A stretch of DNA of 64,000 nucleotides from Salticus scenicus (Eukaryota; Arthropoda; Arachnida; Araneae; Salticidae), in assembly GCA_963930645.1 (NCBI GenBank), contig OZ005648.1, forward strand, positions 149,928,035 to 149,992,034, given 5' to 3'. Numbering within the stretch: position 1 is the first letter of the stretch; each line of letters starts with the position of its first letter. Shown piece by piece: positions 9,516 through 21,189 of the stretch. Below the pieces are notes generated by a model. That model was not told the origin of the DNA. It searched no databases and was given only the letters and a program-made list of their open reading frames with translations. Position numbers and translations under genes: made by a program.

Positions 9516-10764
9516 AATGCATTTTTTACATCCTGTAGGATATAAAATACAAATAGTTTCAATATATTGAGAAAATTGTCGTTGTCTGTATTAAGTTTCA
9601 TACAGAATACAATTGCGTTTTTGAGATAAAATATTTTTTATATCGTTTACCTCTCATTTCCAGTCTGTTTGCGGCTTATCTGCGAAACCCTTTACATTCA
9701 ATTCCGCGTATAATCGGGAGAGTATACTGTAGTGATATTTAAATCATTTTAAAGAGGGGATGTACAGTAATGTGGAACCTAAATAACGTATATATTTCAA
9801 AGCATTATAAATTAATGTGTGGACAGATGGATGGATAATCTGATAGATTAAACGAAGTCATAAACATTGTTTCGTTTTTTAAAGGTGAATTTACAAGAAT
9901 ATTCACAAAAGTAACATAATAATAATAATAATAATAATAATAAAGGAAATTGGATAACGAAAAAAAAAAAAAAAATAAAAGAAATGGGATACAATTTCAA
10001 ATAACATATATCTTACGCTAATTAACAACGACTTTTATGAGAGAAATAAAGATAAATTCTAAAGAGAATACGTCGTATTTATAAATACTGTGTGTTTTTA
10101 GCCATGCGTCACCAATGTTTGTCACTTTTTTTTTTAAATTATCAAATATGGAAAAACAAAATGTCCTTGAAACACCAAAGAATTATCTTCTACATTTTTA
10201 GTTAATATTTATTTTCTATTTGTTAAAAATTTTATGAGAATTTTCAAAATATTATGCGAAATAAGATTTTGTGCCAAACAATATTGCTTAGATATTTCAA
10301 TTATCAACTTATTTCTCTCGAAAATATGATGCATAGGTTAATAATTCTTTTATAATGAATTAATAATGCTTTATGAAACTTACATTTTTCAAATGAACTG
10401 GAATGACTCTGACTCAAACTGTTTCTCAGATCCCAAATATATTTATCGATGCTTTATTATATATTCTGCAGTAATATATTTTTCTATTTTATATATAATT
10501 TAACATATTTAATTCCCTTTAATACATATTCTGTAATAAATATTTATAAATATATTTTTTACCTGACCTATTTTTAAAATAAATACCGTAAATCTACAGA
10601 ATATTACACATTGCTTCGCAATATAATCTGCTTTTTATTAAAAAAAAAAAAAAAAAATAGGCTAAAATATTCCGGAAAACTTTATAGCATAAATATTCTG
10701 TTTATCAACTTAGCCGTCTTTAGACTATGATGCATAAATTAATAAAATCATTTAAATGTAAATA

Positions 10765-10890
10765 TGTAGTTCTTTTTAAGGCTAATTTATTAGTAGTGCT
10801 TTTTAAGGCTAATTATTAGTAGGCTAATTTATTAGTAGTGCTTTTAAAGGCATTTTAGTAGTGTTTTTTAAGGCTAAATTATTAAATAAA
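10765..10890. repeat. Short tandem repeat (TTTTTAAGGCTAATTTATTAG)n
   Basis: Four to five imperfect units of about 30 bp, built on AAGGCTAATTTATTAG and TAGTAGTGCTTTT. Confidence 0.7.
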
Positions 10891-11432
10891 CTGGAATAAA
10901 TCTTACTTAAAATGTTTTTCAGATCTGAAAGCGTATGTATATTCTTCAGTAGTATTTTCTGTTCAATATTCTATTAAAATATTTTAAAATATATGTTTCA
11001 TTTCACATATTTCGAAAATACTAAAGGTAATTTTAAATAATATTAGGCATTTCTTTGAATTAGAATCTGCTTTTGTTTTAAATATGTCGGTAATATAGTG
11101 TCTTAATTTCTATCAGAAAGAAAAAAAATTAAGCAGACATCACCACACAATTAATATACAAATAACTGAAAAATAACTAGTTTCAAATACAGGAAAATTC
11201 ATATTGCATATAATTGCGTAAATGATATAGCAATGTTAAAAAAATTTATATATATATATATTTTAAACTGTTAGTAACTGTAATGAGAAATATTAAAATT
11301 ACAGAAACTCAAAACAAATACATGAAAAATAAATAAATAAATAAGTTGTTTCATAATAATAATAAAAATATATATATATATACATATTATTATTTTTAAT
11401 AAAGATAACGATAAATAAAAATCTTATTTTAT

Positions 11433-11444
11433 AATATATATATA

Positions 11445-11507
<63 letters not shown>
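11433..11507. repeat. (TA)n microsatellite
   Basis: Almost pure alternating TA with one interruption. A second tract lies at 11622-11648. Both produce spurious Tyr/Ile-rich frames. Confidence 0.9.
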
Positions 11508-11508
<1 letters not shown>

Positions 11509-11620
11509 TGAAAAGAGAAATAGTGCTACCATATTAATAATAATAATAATAACAATAATGAATAGTAAATGATTTGGTTATTAACTAATTAAAATTTAAA
11601 TACATTACATCCTTAGTGTT

Positions 11621-11653
<33 letters not shown>

Positions 11654-11897
11654 CAAAAAACATGATTTTATAAAAAGTATTTTTAGGAACATATTCTAAT
11701 TTACGAGTGATTATCTGAATTCTTTTTAAAATGTAATCAGATCGAAGCATAATATCATTTTTCTTTTTTAGGACTTCTCCATAAAATGTTCTTCCAGTTA
11801 TGTGCATTTCTAACAAAATTTCTCTCAATCTTCGCTATCATTCTAGAAAACAACAATGTGGTTTAATCTAATTTACTGCTTCCTGAAACAGAAAAAG

Positions 11898-11931
<34 letters not shown>

Positions 11932-12587
11932 GAATTATAGCTATAATTTTAACCACTTTTTTTTTTTTAATTTCAGCACAGAAGAAAATGTAGGTTAAAT
12001 ATATTCAAATATCTGTGTTATTTATTAGTAAAAATTAGATTTTACGATAAATCTTCATAGAGTATGGGGAGGTCAGTTTTTTTAAATCTGTGGATATTCA
12101 AATCCAATCAAAACTACATTAATAGCTGTAATTTACTTATATTAAGCCCAAGTTCAAATAATAATCATAATAATTTTTATTCAAATACATGGTTACAAAT
12201 TTATGATATTCCTTCTCTTAAAAAAAAAAAAAAAAAGTTATTCTAAAATGATTTTGTTGAGTATGAAGAACAAAATTTTAATGGGATAAGCTTTTAGCAT
12301 TATGTATAGAATGAAAATAATTCGAGGATTTCTTGAAAGGAATTGAAAATGAAAAACTAAAAAATACTTGCACCTAAAAATTCTGTTAATCGGTCAATGA
12401 AATGAATTTAATAACTCAAATAATTGGCCAATGAAAGGAGTATATATCCTGATTTCGGTATTTATATAATAACTTCCTCAAACATGCTTGGTAATTTATA
12501 CTTTTAAACAGAAAATTGTAAGTACTTTTTCCCTATATATATTTAAAATATGTATACTTAAATATGTTTCCTTTCTGATGAAGAAAT

Positions 12588-12622
<35 letters not shown>

Positions 12623-12922
12623 ATACGTATATAATTTTCTATTTAATTTTAATTCAAATCTTTTTTAACGCATCATATAATAATTTACTAGTGTATTCAA
12701 CATAAATCTTAAATAACCGCAGAATTCTTTCTTCATCAATAAAATAATAATAGTAAAAAATAAGATATTTAAAACGACAAGCAAAATTTCATGATATCAT
12801 TTCGTCTTATAAAGAATAGCACATGCTCTATTTCATTTATATCCCTCCTAAATCATAGTCTAATTCGGTAACGTACTTTTATTCATTTAGTCATAATTAT
12901 CATTGAAGCGAATTAAATTACA

Positions 12923-12962
<40 letters not shown>

Positions 12963-13001
12963 ATCTGCCTGTTGTGGTTTCTCCTTTCTCATACAAAAGA
13001 G

Positions 13002-13150
13002 TGGCGAAATTGAAGGGTTAAATTCTGTTGCACTCCTGCTCTGTGTATTCAAAATTATTACTTTGATTAGAATAAGTTTGGTGAAATTCAAGGGTTAACA
13101 TCTATTGCACTCCTGCTCTGTGTATTCAAAATTATTAGCTTGATTAGAGT
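13002..13150. repeat. Two-copy tandem duplication, about 75 bp
   Basis: GCACTCCTGCTCTGTGTATT followed by CAAAATTATTA occurs in each of two adjacent units, each preceded by CAAGGGTTAA or GAAGGGTTAA and followed by TTGATTAGA. Confidence 0.8.
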
Positions 13151-13643
13151 ATAGCGTATCGTGGAAAAAAATAAATAAATAAAAACATTTTCTATGTGTT
13201 CTTGCTGGCGAAGAAATTAAATGTCAATATGTAATGATAATTGTAATTTTTCTGGAAATTTATCATTCCTCTCTGATCGCTCCTGCTTAGAACATCTACG
13301 AATGTAGTTATTAAAAATTTATCTGTTAGGGGTACCTTCCCTTCTTATTTTATGCTGCAAGTCAATAAAAAACTTTGTGCCCATTTTCGTGTCGATCTTT
13401 AATGATTTCTGGGATAATTTTTGAGTTAATTGTTAAATAAAAATACTAAAAAAGCATTTCATCTGCATGTTCTGCTGATAGACTATTAAAAAAAAAAAAA
13501 AAAAACTTCCAGAGCTTGATGATTCCTCCCCCCCCCCCCCATAAATTGTGAAAATATGTTAATTATTCCCATTATGCTATATATTTGTTTATATTTATTC
13601 TTTATTCATGCGCAGGAAAAATAGTTAGACGTGAAATTTAATA
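13151..13643. other. Non-coding DNA
   Basis: AT-rich with a poly-A at 13488-13505 and a C-run at 13528-13541. Nothing recognised. Confidence 0.5.
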
Positions 13644-13645
13644 TA

Positions 13646-14571
13646 TTAGGGATACAAATAAGTTTTTGCCGTTTTATATCAAAAATTAGAAATTTGTTGT
13701 AAAAGAATGGTACATTACAATTTACTCAAAGTATTCGCCATCGCTAGGCTCTACTTTTTCCCATGTTTCTGGCAGCATTTGGATACCACGTCGGAAGAAC
13801 TTTTCATCTTTTGAGGCTATCTAAGAATCGACCCATTTTTTGGAATCTTCATATGATATAAAGCGCTGCTCAGACAGATCGTATGCCATCGATCGAAACA
13901 AGTGATAATCAGAAGGAGCAATGTCTGGTGAATACCGCGGGTGGGGTAGGACTTCCCACTTAATGTTTCCAAATAGATTTTGACCAGCGCCGCAACATGC
14001 GGTTTTAGCTTCAGTTCATATGGAACCAATTTCTTTGTTTTTGAATCATTCCCAACAATTTTAAACAATGTCAAATTGTTTATTGAGTCACTTCTAATAT
14101 ACATGCAAATTCTCTTTGCGCTTGGGATGAATCTTCCTCCAATAATACTTACAATTCTGTGTCTTTGTACACTTTTGGCCTTCAACTGCATTCTTTGTCT
14201 TCCACGTCAAACTCGCCTTTTTTTCATCTTTGAAGCCACGCACTACAATTTCTCTCGTATAAAGCAGCCTCACCATATACTTCTACAAGCAATCGATGCG
14301 CCTCAGCTGCAGATTTATTCAAATTGATGAAGTAAATCAAAGTTCCCGCAAATGACGCTTATTCGGCACTAAACGTGACATTTTCGCTCGAAAAAAAAAA
14401 AAAAAAAAAAAAAAAAAATGTGATGCTGATATGGAGTTACTAATACTTCAAGGTTATGCTGTTATCAGATGACGAAACTTACGATATTACGTATTACATC
14501 TGACAATTTCAACATATCCTTCTGGTTCTGCCATCTTCTGTCAAACGGCGGAAACTTATTTGTACTCCTAA
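13646..14571 (-). mobile_element. Internally deleted mariner element
   Basis: 926 bp bounded by inverted ends: TTAGGGATACAAATAAGTTT at 13646 and, read from the other strand, TTAGGAGTACAAATAAGTTT ending at 14571. The inverted match continues to GCCGTTT. TA lies on each side (13644-13645, 14572-14573), as expected for mariner. Complete mariners are about 1.3 kb, so roughly a third is missing. It is non-autonomous now. Confidence 0.9.
13722..14381 (-). pseudogene. Mariner (DD34D-type) transposase, deleted and frameshifted
   Basis: Reads from an ATG at 14381 (MSRLVPNKRHLREL) through helix-turn-helix text in shifting frames to a stop at 13722-13724. Recognisable pieces in order are a CREWF-like WFK linker region, an IQKQ-GNWVPYEL-like block (present as KKLVPYELK, about 14025), then YSPDIAPSDYHLF around the third catalytic Asp and a C-terminal ETWEKVEPSDGEYFE. 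Between the VPYELK block and the HVA-VKIYLE text the part that should hold the first two catalytic aspartates is missing. Several frameshifts and a poly-A insertion upstream (14390-14418) add to the damage. It is inactive. Confidence 0.88.
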
Positions 14572-14573
14572 TA

Positions 14574-17525
14574 TTTTGAAATTTCTGAAATTAAACTAAT
14601 TCAGTAATTTCGTTATTAAATTACTCCAGTAAAATGTTAACGTTATTTCATTTATTTATTTATTTATTTATTTGTTACATAAAATTTAATTTTTAAATCA
14701 AAATTTATCTGTAAATTGCATGTATTTCAAATATACATACACATAAATATTCCCAAAATTTAAAATTTAAAATATATTCATAGTCATAATACATTTAATT
14801 TTCTTAAAAAGATTTATGTTTAGATGGTTAAAAAACATAAATAAGGCTTTTTTTTTTTTGCAGCAGTTTTCGTCATAACATTTATTATGAACTTAATACT
14901 TGTTTAATTGTAAATAATTCTTATTGGATATACATAATAGGATATACATATTAGGATATACATATGGATATACATAGAAGTTTTATTGGATAACCATATT
15001 AGACAATTATTCTTCTATAATGTATATGCAATATCACTTTTCAAACTTATTGTTGAAATTGAATAAAAAAATTGCAAAGTCTGGGAATACTGATCTGAAC
15101 GGTATATAAAATACGTTGTTTTTAACATTTCTTTATTTTTTTCTTTTTCGAAACTTAACCATAACATGAAATACAAAAGACAAAACACGGAAAGGAGAAA
15201 GAAAACTTTCACCATTTCTTTATTCTGAAAATACATTATATATCATCTTCATCTATTTTGTCTATGAGCAATTCATCGAGTTAATGACTGCATCTAAACT
15301 CCACCTCGACATTTCAGTTTTTATTCTTTTCCATCCGTTACCTCTTTCTACTTAAGGGAGGCTTTATTGCTATGGGTCATTAAGTGTCTGGTCATTTATT
15401 CATACATGAAGTTGCACAAATGTCCACTCTGACATGTCACGGGAAATGGATACAACAGACATAATTTTTATTTCTATCTGTCCTTCCGAGGACATTAATG
15501 TTTGACGCATTAATATGCATTTGTTTATGAGCGTCTAGCCATAATAGAACATATGTTAAGCACGAATGTAAGAAAGTCCCCGAGAAATTAGTATTTTCTT
15601 TACTGAAGATAGTCGTTTTTTTAAAAAGGAAAAGTTACTTTTAAAGTATAAAAATAATTTACTAAATTTTACCAAAACTGTTTTTTTAATGCTATTTATC
15701 GCTTAATATATCTAATTAAATAATCTTAAGTACATAACTTTTAAACACATTTGTAAAAGCGGAAATGTAAAGATCATTACATAATCTGGACAATTTATAT
15801 TATTTATTTATTTTTTTATTTATTTTTTTACAAGCTTTATCAGTCATATAAGATACCATGGAATGTGTATATAGTCACTAAATAATGTGTATAGTAACTA
15901 AGAAAAGTGAAACATTAAAGTTTTTTACATTAATCACTTAAAAAGTAAATAAATAAATAAATAAAAAACAATAAATAAAAAATACTGGTTGGTACTTTTT
16001 AAACTATAGTTTGAATGAAATTAAATATGCAACTTAAATTTACAGAGAGACGCATCGCCCGGGAAGCATTGTAACAACTTTAAACATACTTTTTTTTACA
16101 AAAGATAAACTTAGCATTAATGAGTGTAACAAGTGGATAAGAATTAAATCTAATTACCAAATATCGGAAATATATTACTATAGATAGGTAATAATAATAA
16201 TAATTAAATATATATATATATATGAGTTTCTTTAAACTAAATACGACTACTTAATGGAATTTAAAGCAAATAAAAATTTAAAAAATATTTTTCTGAATTT
16301 CAGAAATAATACATCTAAATCAATCATTTCATCATGCAATGGTATAACGCTAAAAAAAAAAAAAAAAAACTTAATTTAAATGAAAACTGGTTTTTTAAGC
16401 ATAAAGAAATTTTTCTTAACAAATTGAAAAATTGATAACCGTTCACAAATTAAGATGTAATTACACATCATGCGAATTACCTTATATATATACGAATATG
16501 GATTTTAAAAAAAGAAATAGAAAAAGAAACATACATTTAAAAGTTTAAAAATTGTATTTTTAATATCTGTAAACAAATTTGATTGTGATTTTATGGAAAT
16601 AGCTCTAATGAAAACGGTAAATCATCATAAAATTCAATTTAATTCACTAGAATCATAAAATAACTACTGAATAGGCACTTATATATAACTTTTGAAAAAG
16701 CCTCGTTTCTTGTAATACTAAATTCCCAGAACTATTGAAAACACATTTCCTAAATAATCACGCCGTCGTATTGAGTCTTACAAAATGCTGATCCTCGATA
16801 CCGTATCGAGAGCGGAATCTGCAAGTTACATATTTTTTGGAGTGCTGAGCAAACATGGGGAAACTAGCTCCACAAATCCTTTTCACCGTATTTTCTAAAA
16901 CTGAAATTAGGGGCGATGAATTCTCGGAAAATTCTTTTGATATATATATATTAAAGGGCAGATAGAGCTACTTATTTAGTTTTATTGGAAAATATCGACT
17001 AATAGCTAATATAAATCGTATTACTTATCGTTTAAGTAAAAGATGAAAATCAAACTTCGAAAAGGCTGTGTAATTAGAGATTAAATTTGTTAATGTATAC
17101 ACCGAAGTTTAATTATAACATAATGTTAACCTTTTACTTTTTTTCCGTTATGAATTTTGTTAAGTATGCGGGAAAAAAAAAAAAAAAAAAGCAAATAAAG
17201 CTTTGAAATTTTTAAATTAAAATTCATATGTAATTACCATCAAACGTGTAATTACCATCAAACTGCAGTATATTAATTATAAAAATTAATAAACTGAAAA
17301 GTAAATCAAAATAATAAAGTAAATTTAAAGTAAATCAAAATAATATTTTTAATCAGTAGGAAAATGTCGTACTAGTTGAAACATACACACACAAATATAT
17401 ATATATATATGATTGTACATGCATTCATTCTTTCTTTCATTTTTTTCCCCTTTAATTCTGAAAGTTGATCGAAAATTTCTTCATTTTCTCATTTTTAAAA
17501 GTAGGCCGTCCCCTTAAATGAATGG

Positions 17526-17570
<45 letters not shown>

Positions 17571-17723
17571 ATACCATTATTATATATATATATATATATA
17601 TATCATTATATACAATATATATATATATATATATATATATTGATTTTTCTAAGCTACTGTGTTAGACTAATAGAATAAAATTTTGTGTACATTTGAATTT
17701 AAATATTGCAACGTTAGGTATAT

Positions 17724-17776
<53 letters not shown>

Positions 17777-18035
17777 CAAATTTAATTATTTTTTTATTTT
17801 TGAAATACTTTTTTATTTATCTCAATTTTACACTAATATAATCGAACAGTGTATTCTAATCATATTTGTGTAATATTTTGAAGATTCATTGAATAGTTAA
17901 TTTAAAAAAAAATAGTTTTATATCTGAATGCTAAATATTTTAGGTAAAGCAGAATTCAAATATAAAAATATCTGACCTTCTCGCTCACAAATTATGAATT
18001 TAAAAAAAAATGTTCCTATTTGATTTTTTGGGGGG
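14574..18035. other. AT-rich non-coding DNA with two higher-complexity patches
   Basis: No gene. Two stretches, 15290-15590 and 16730-16930, have fewer homopolymers and more balanced composition than their surroundings. The second includes the palindrome CTCGATACCGTATCGAG (16795-16811). They could be conserved non-coding DNA or old repeat fragments. The rest is poly-A/T and TA/AAT repeats. Confidence 0.45.
17522..17771. repeat. Compound TA/TG microsatellite cluster
   Basis: ATGGTATA, (TA)n, (TG)n, then TATACCAT (17522-17577) forms an inverted repeat around the array. Further pure TA tracts follow to 17640 and at 17727-17771. The tract can fold as a cruciform. Confidence 0.85.
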
Positions 18036-18425
18036 AAATTTGACAAACCTCATATGAGTTGAAACAGATAATATTAAAAATAATAAAATTTAAATCACTG
18101 TTTCTTTGGATTAATGTAGGAGTCTTAAATGAGATTCAGGCAAGCTAGATGTACTTTAATCAGATATATACTTTATATAATATTAATTTGTGATGTTATA
18201 GAAAATAAACTGCTTAATTACGCGTTATTTTTTACCCAAGAAATGCTTTAGATATTATAACGCAAATACATCCAGAGAAATTATTTTATTAAAATTACAA
18301 AAAGTGTTTTGTTTAAGTTAGTTTGTTGCTTTGACAAACCTCATATGAGTTGGAAAAATAATAATAATAATAAAATTTAAATTACTGCTTCTTTGAGTTA
18401 ATGTAGGAGCCTTATGTGAGGTCCA
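18036..18425. repeat. Diverged duplicate blocks
   Basis: TTTGACAAACCTCATATGAG begins at about 18040 and again at about 18332. Each is followed by AATAATAAAATTTAAAT, TAATGTAGGAG and AGCTAGATGT. A second pair shares ATATACTTTAT, AATAAACT, ACCCAAGAAAT and AAAAAGTGTTTTGTT at about 18165-18325 and 18955-19115. The layout suggests a nested tandem duplication. Confidence 0.65.
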
Positions 18426-18642
18426 GGTGAGCTAGATGTTTGAAGAAAATATTGTATCGATGACTTATGTAATTTAACACGTTTAAAATCCATTAAAATT
18501 CCATAATGATTCCTCCTGTAATAAATAAAAACAGGTGAGCTAGATGTCTGAAAGAAATATTTTATCGATGACTTATGTAATTTAACACGTTTAAAATCCA
18601 TTAAAATTCTATAATGATTCCTCCTGTAATAAATAAAAATTA
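18426..18642. repeat. 108-bp tandem duplication, two near-identical copies
   Basis: Both units contain ATCGATGACTTATGTAATTT, then ACACGTTTAAAATCCATTAA and GATTCCTCCTGTAATAAATA. Few differences are seen, so the duplication is more recent than the surrounding blocks. Confidence 0.88.
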
Positions 18643-18711
18643 AGCAAATTTTTAATAAATTTTAAATCATTAGATGCAATATTTTTAGTTTTATATCCTA
18701 TTTTATATCCG

Positions 18712-18955
18712 CCACCGATGGTTGACGTTGCTTTATATCACATTTGACACTGTCAGGCACCGATGGCTGACAGAGAGCGCAATGTTTTAATTGGTACTGT
18801 TTTTACTTTCGGGGTAAATCTTTCACTGTAATGTTTGAAGTATAACATGTTCTGCACACTCCTAAAGTTTCAAGGTGATTCCTTCAGTACTTAGAGATAT
18901 ATGACAAAATGTCTAGAATCTAGAATGGCTGACATGGCGCTCAAGGTGTTAATGA
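18712..18955. repeat. Fragment related to a Tc1-type end
   Basis: Contains GTATAACATGTTCTGCACAC, then CTAAAGTTTCAAGGTGATTCC. The same blocks occur near 60808-60850 and, inverted, near 54490-54540, where they sit just inside Tc1-like termini. It interrupts the duplicated block described for 18165/18955. Confidence 0.5.
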
Positions 18956-19135
18956 AGTATATACTTTATAAAATATTAATTTATAAGGCTATACAAAATA
19001 AACTACTTAATTAATTACGTGTTATTTTTCACCCAAGAAATTATTTAGTTATTATAATGAAAGTACACTCAGAAAAAGGGTTCGATTAAAATTGCAAAAA
19101 GTGTTTTGTTCAGGTTAATTAGTTACTTTAAATTA

Positions 19136-20880
19136 AATTTTATTAGAAGTAAAAAATAAAATCAGTTACGACAACACATGGCATCTTGTCAGCAAATTTG
19201 CAAATATAAAACAAAAACAAAATGATTTTGTTAGGCTTATAGCAAAAAATACTTCGTTAATCTAACTTATATTTCTATAAGAGCACATATAATCATAAAT
19301 TTATTTTATGTTGTACAGACCAAATTTGGGTTGATCCGACAAAACTTTTTTCTTAAGGTACCATTTTAACGTAATTTATTCAAATATTTTATTTTCAAAG
19401 AAAAAGTTTCCCGTGCTCATGTAACAACATATCTTGCTGCGTAGAGATTATTGCGTTCATATTTTATAACAGCTTGTTTCGTAAACATTAATTAAGAATT
19501 TACATTTTATCATGCATGAATGTTATATCTTATTTGAAAGTAAGGTTTTTGATAAGTACGCAAGTTTAAGGGTTACATTTATGAGGAAAATCGGAAGAAA
19601 ATATCTACATCAATAACAATACATAGAACCCTAATTGAAAGTTTTTAAAAGTAACCAATCAAAGAAATCCCTAAAACGTTGCTTTTGTAGAAAATTAAAA
19701 CCAGTTTTTATGTATATTTATTTTTTTCTGTCTGCCCATTTAATCAGAATACACGATATAAAATTCTATATTTCTTGAAAACAACATCAAAGAAAAGATA
19801 TTTCCTCAATAAAAAATTGGAGCAAACCTTGAAACTCTTCTACAATAAAAATTTTAATTTTCCGTAAAATGTGTAACATACAATATTACACGTTGTGTAT
19901 CGTTTTTGTATATAGTACAGTTGTCTTTATCGTAGCACTTGTACCATTAAACTTTTTATTTGCTATAAATCATTGCTGGCTACATTTCAAATATGTTAAT
20001 TTTAAAGCATAAAGGTTCTGCTACCTAAATTATTTGCACAAATGCAGTAAGTAATAAAAATAAATTGTTTCCAATGAGTTATCAGCGAGCCCGATTTAGA
20101 AAATTGGATGCTTAATTTATACTACTTGTTTCTTAAATCATACCAATAAAAAAAAAAAAAAAAAAAAAAGTAGATGTATAAAAACAAAAGAAAAGACAGT
20201 ATTTTAACCCCCCTCCCAGAAAGAAAAAGTGCTACAATATGACATTAAATGTAGCATTACGTTTTCAATGTAATTACAAATACATTATAAGCCTAAACAT
20301 TTTTAATGGAATATACCGATCTATACCAAAATGTTCATTTGTAGCTATTTTGTGTGAGAACTTTTACAGACTTTCTAATAAAACGATGAAACTATCATTA
20401 AATGCAATATTAAAAATATATATGTTTTATCTAAGTTTTAGTTTCATGAATTTGACCGCACATTTTTTTTTTTTTTTTTCTCTTTAATTTTTGCTTTAAA
20501 CCGTCAAAGTTTCAGGAAGCTATTCTTCTCAGTGAGATTTGCACCAAATTTTATAGAAAATTAGTCTCACATATAAACAAAAAAAAAAAAAAAATCAGAC
20601 ATTTCAAGACAATCATTTCAATAATTATACCACCTAGTATCAAAGTGAAAGCTTGCTTTAATGACGAAATATATATTTTTAGATATCTTCTTTGAAGAAA
20701 CTGTTTACTTTAACTTTAATTTAGGGTTTTATGTATTTTGAATTAGAATTCAGAAAGCTGAAACGGACTTTCCTAATTTAAATAGAAGTTTTTTATTGAA
20801 ATTAGATTTTGTCATCGCGTCTTCGTGTCACGCTAAAAAATAAGACGCCTACATTTTAAAGTAAATGTAAGATCTTCTTT
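19136..20880. other. AT-rich non-coding DNA
   Basis: No gene, no clear repeat family. Poly-A at 20151-20169 and 20580-20593, poly-T at 20464-20479. Confidence 0.5.
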
Positions 20881-20886
20881 ATGTTG

Positions 20887-21134
20887 TTCGTTGGCTTAGT
20901 CGGATAAAGCGTCCCGTTGATAACGCGATGGTGGGGGATTCGATCCCAGAAGGCTCATCTGTTATGTTTTTGTAGATAATTAATGGAAACGATGTCAATC
21001 GCTAACGGAAAACCTTCATTGTCTATAGAGTATTCTAAGAAATTCTGATTAGATTTTTAAGGAACTTCCTTTTAGCTACTAAAAAAATAAATAAATAAAT
21101 AAAATAAAATAAAATAAAATAAAATAAAATAAAA
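20887..21134 (+). mobile_element. tRNA-derived SINE (Ile-like head)
   Basis: The head has a pol III A box (TTGGCTTAGTCGG, 20891-20903) and B box (GGGATTCGATCCC, 20935-20947). The loop TTGATAA gives anticodon GAT. The acceptor arms do not pair and the anticodon stem has a mismatch, so this is not a working tRNA. The body contains CATTGTCTATAGAGTATTCT, then AAGAAATTCTGATTAG and AAGGAACTTCCTTTTAG. It ends in an (AAATA)n tail (21079-21134). The same body recurs at 23107-23285. Confidence 0.82.
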
Positions 21135-21189
21135 ACACTCGAGCCCTAAAAATCATAAAATAAATATTTGTTCTTGCAGAGACATGCTA

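Larger units (their letters stand above)
9516..13000. other. AT-rich non-coding DNA
   Basis: No gene. It holds (TAA)n at 9918-9943, poly-A runs at 9960 and 10639, (TA)n tracts, a long poly-A at 11898-11930, a (CA)n at 12592-12617 and a poly-T at 12926-12958. Segments near 10240-10560 and 10670-11000 share several blocks (ATGATGCAT plus TTAATAA; AACTGGAAT; TTTCTCAGATC / TTTTCAGATC; TTCTGCAGTA / TTCTTCAGTA), suggesting an old tandem duplication of roughly 500 bp. Confidence 0.5.

Noticed and set aside
11299..11532. Tyr/Ile-rich frame over a TA tract
   Set aside because: Pure microsatellite translation.
13980..14327. 115-codon + strand frame
   Set aside because: Antisense to the mariner transposase relic.
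20887..20957. Functional tRNA-Ile gene
   Set aside because: A and B boxes and a GAT anticodon are present, but the acceptor arms do not pair, the anticodon stem has a mismatch, and a SINE body plus A-rich tail follow.
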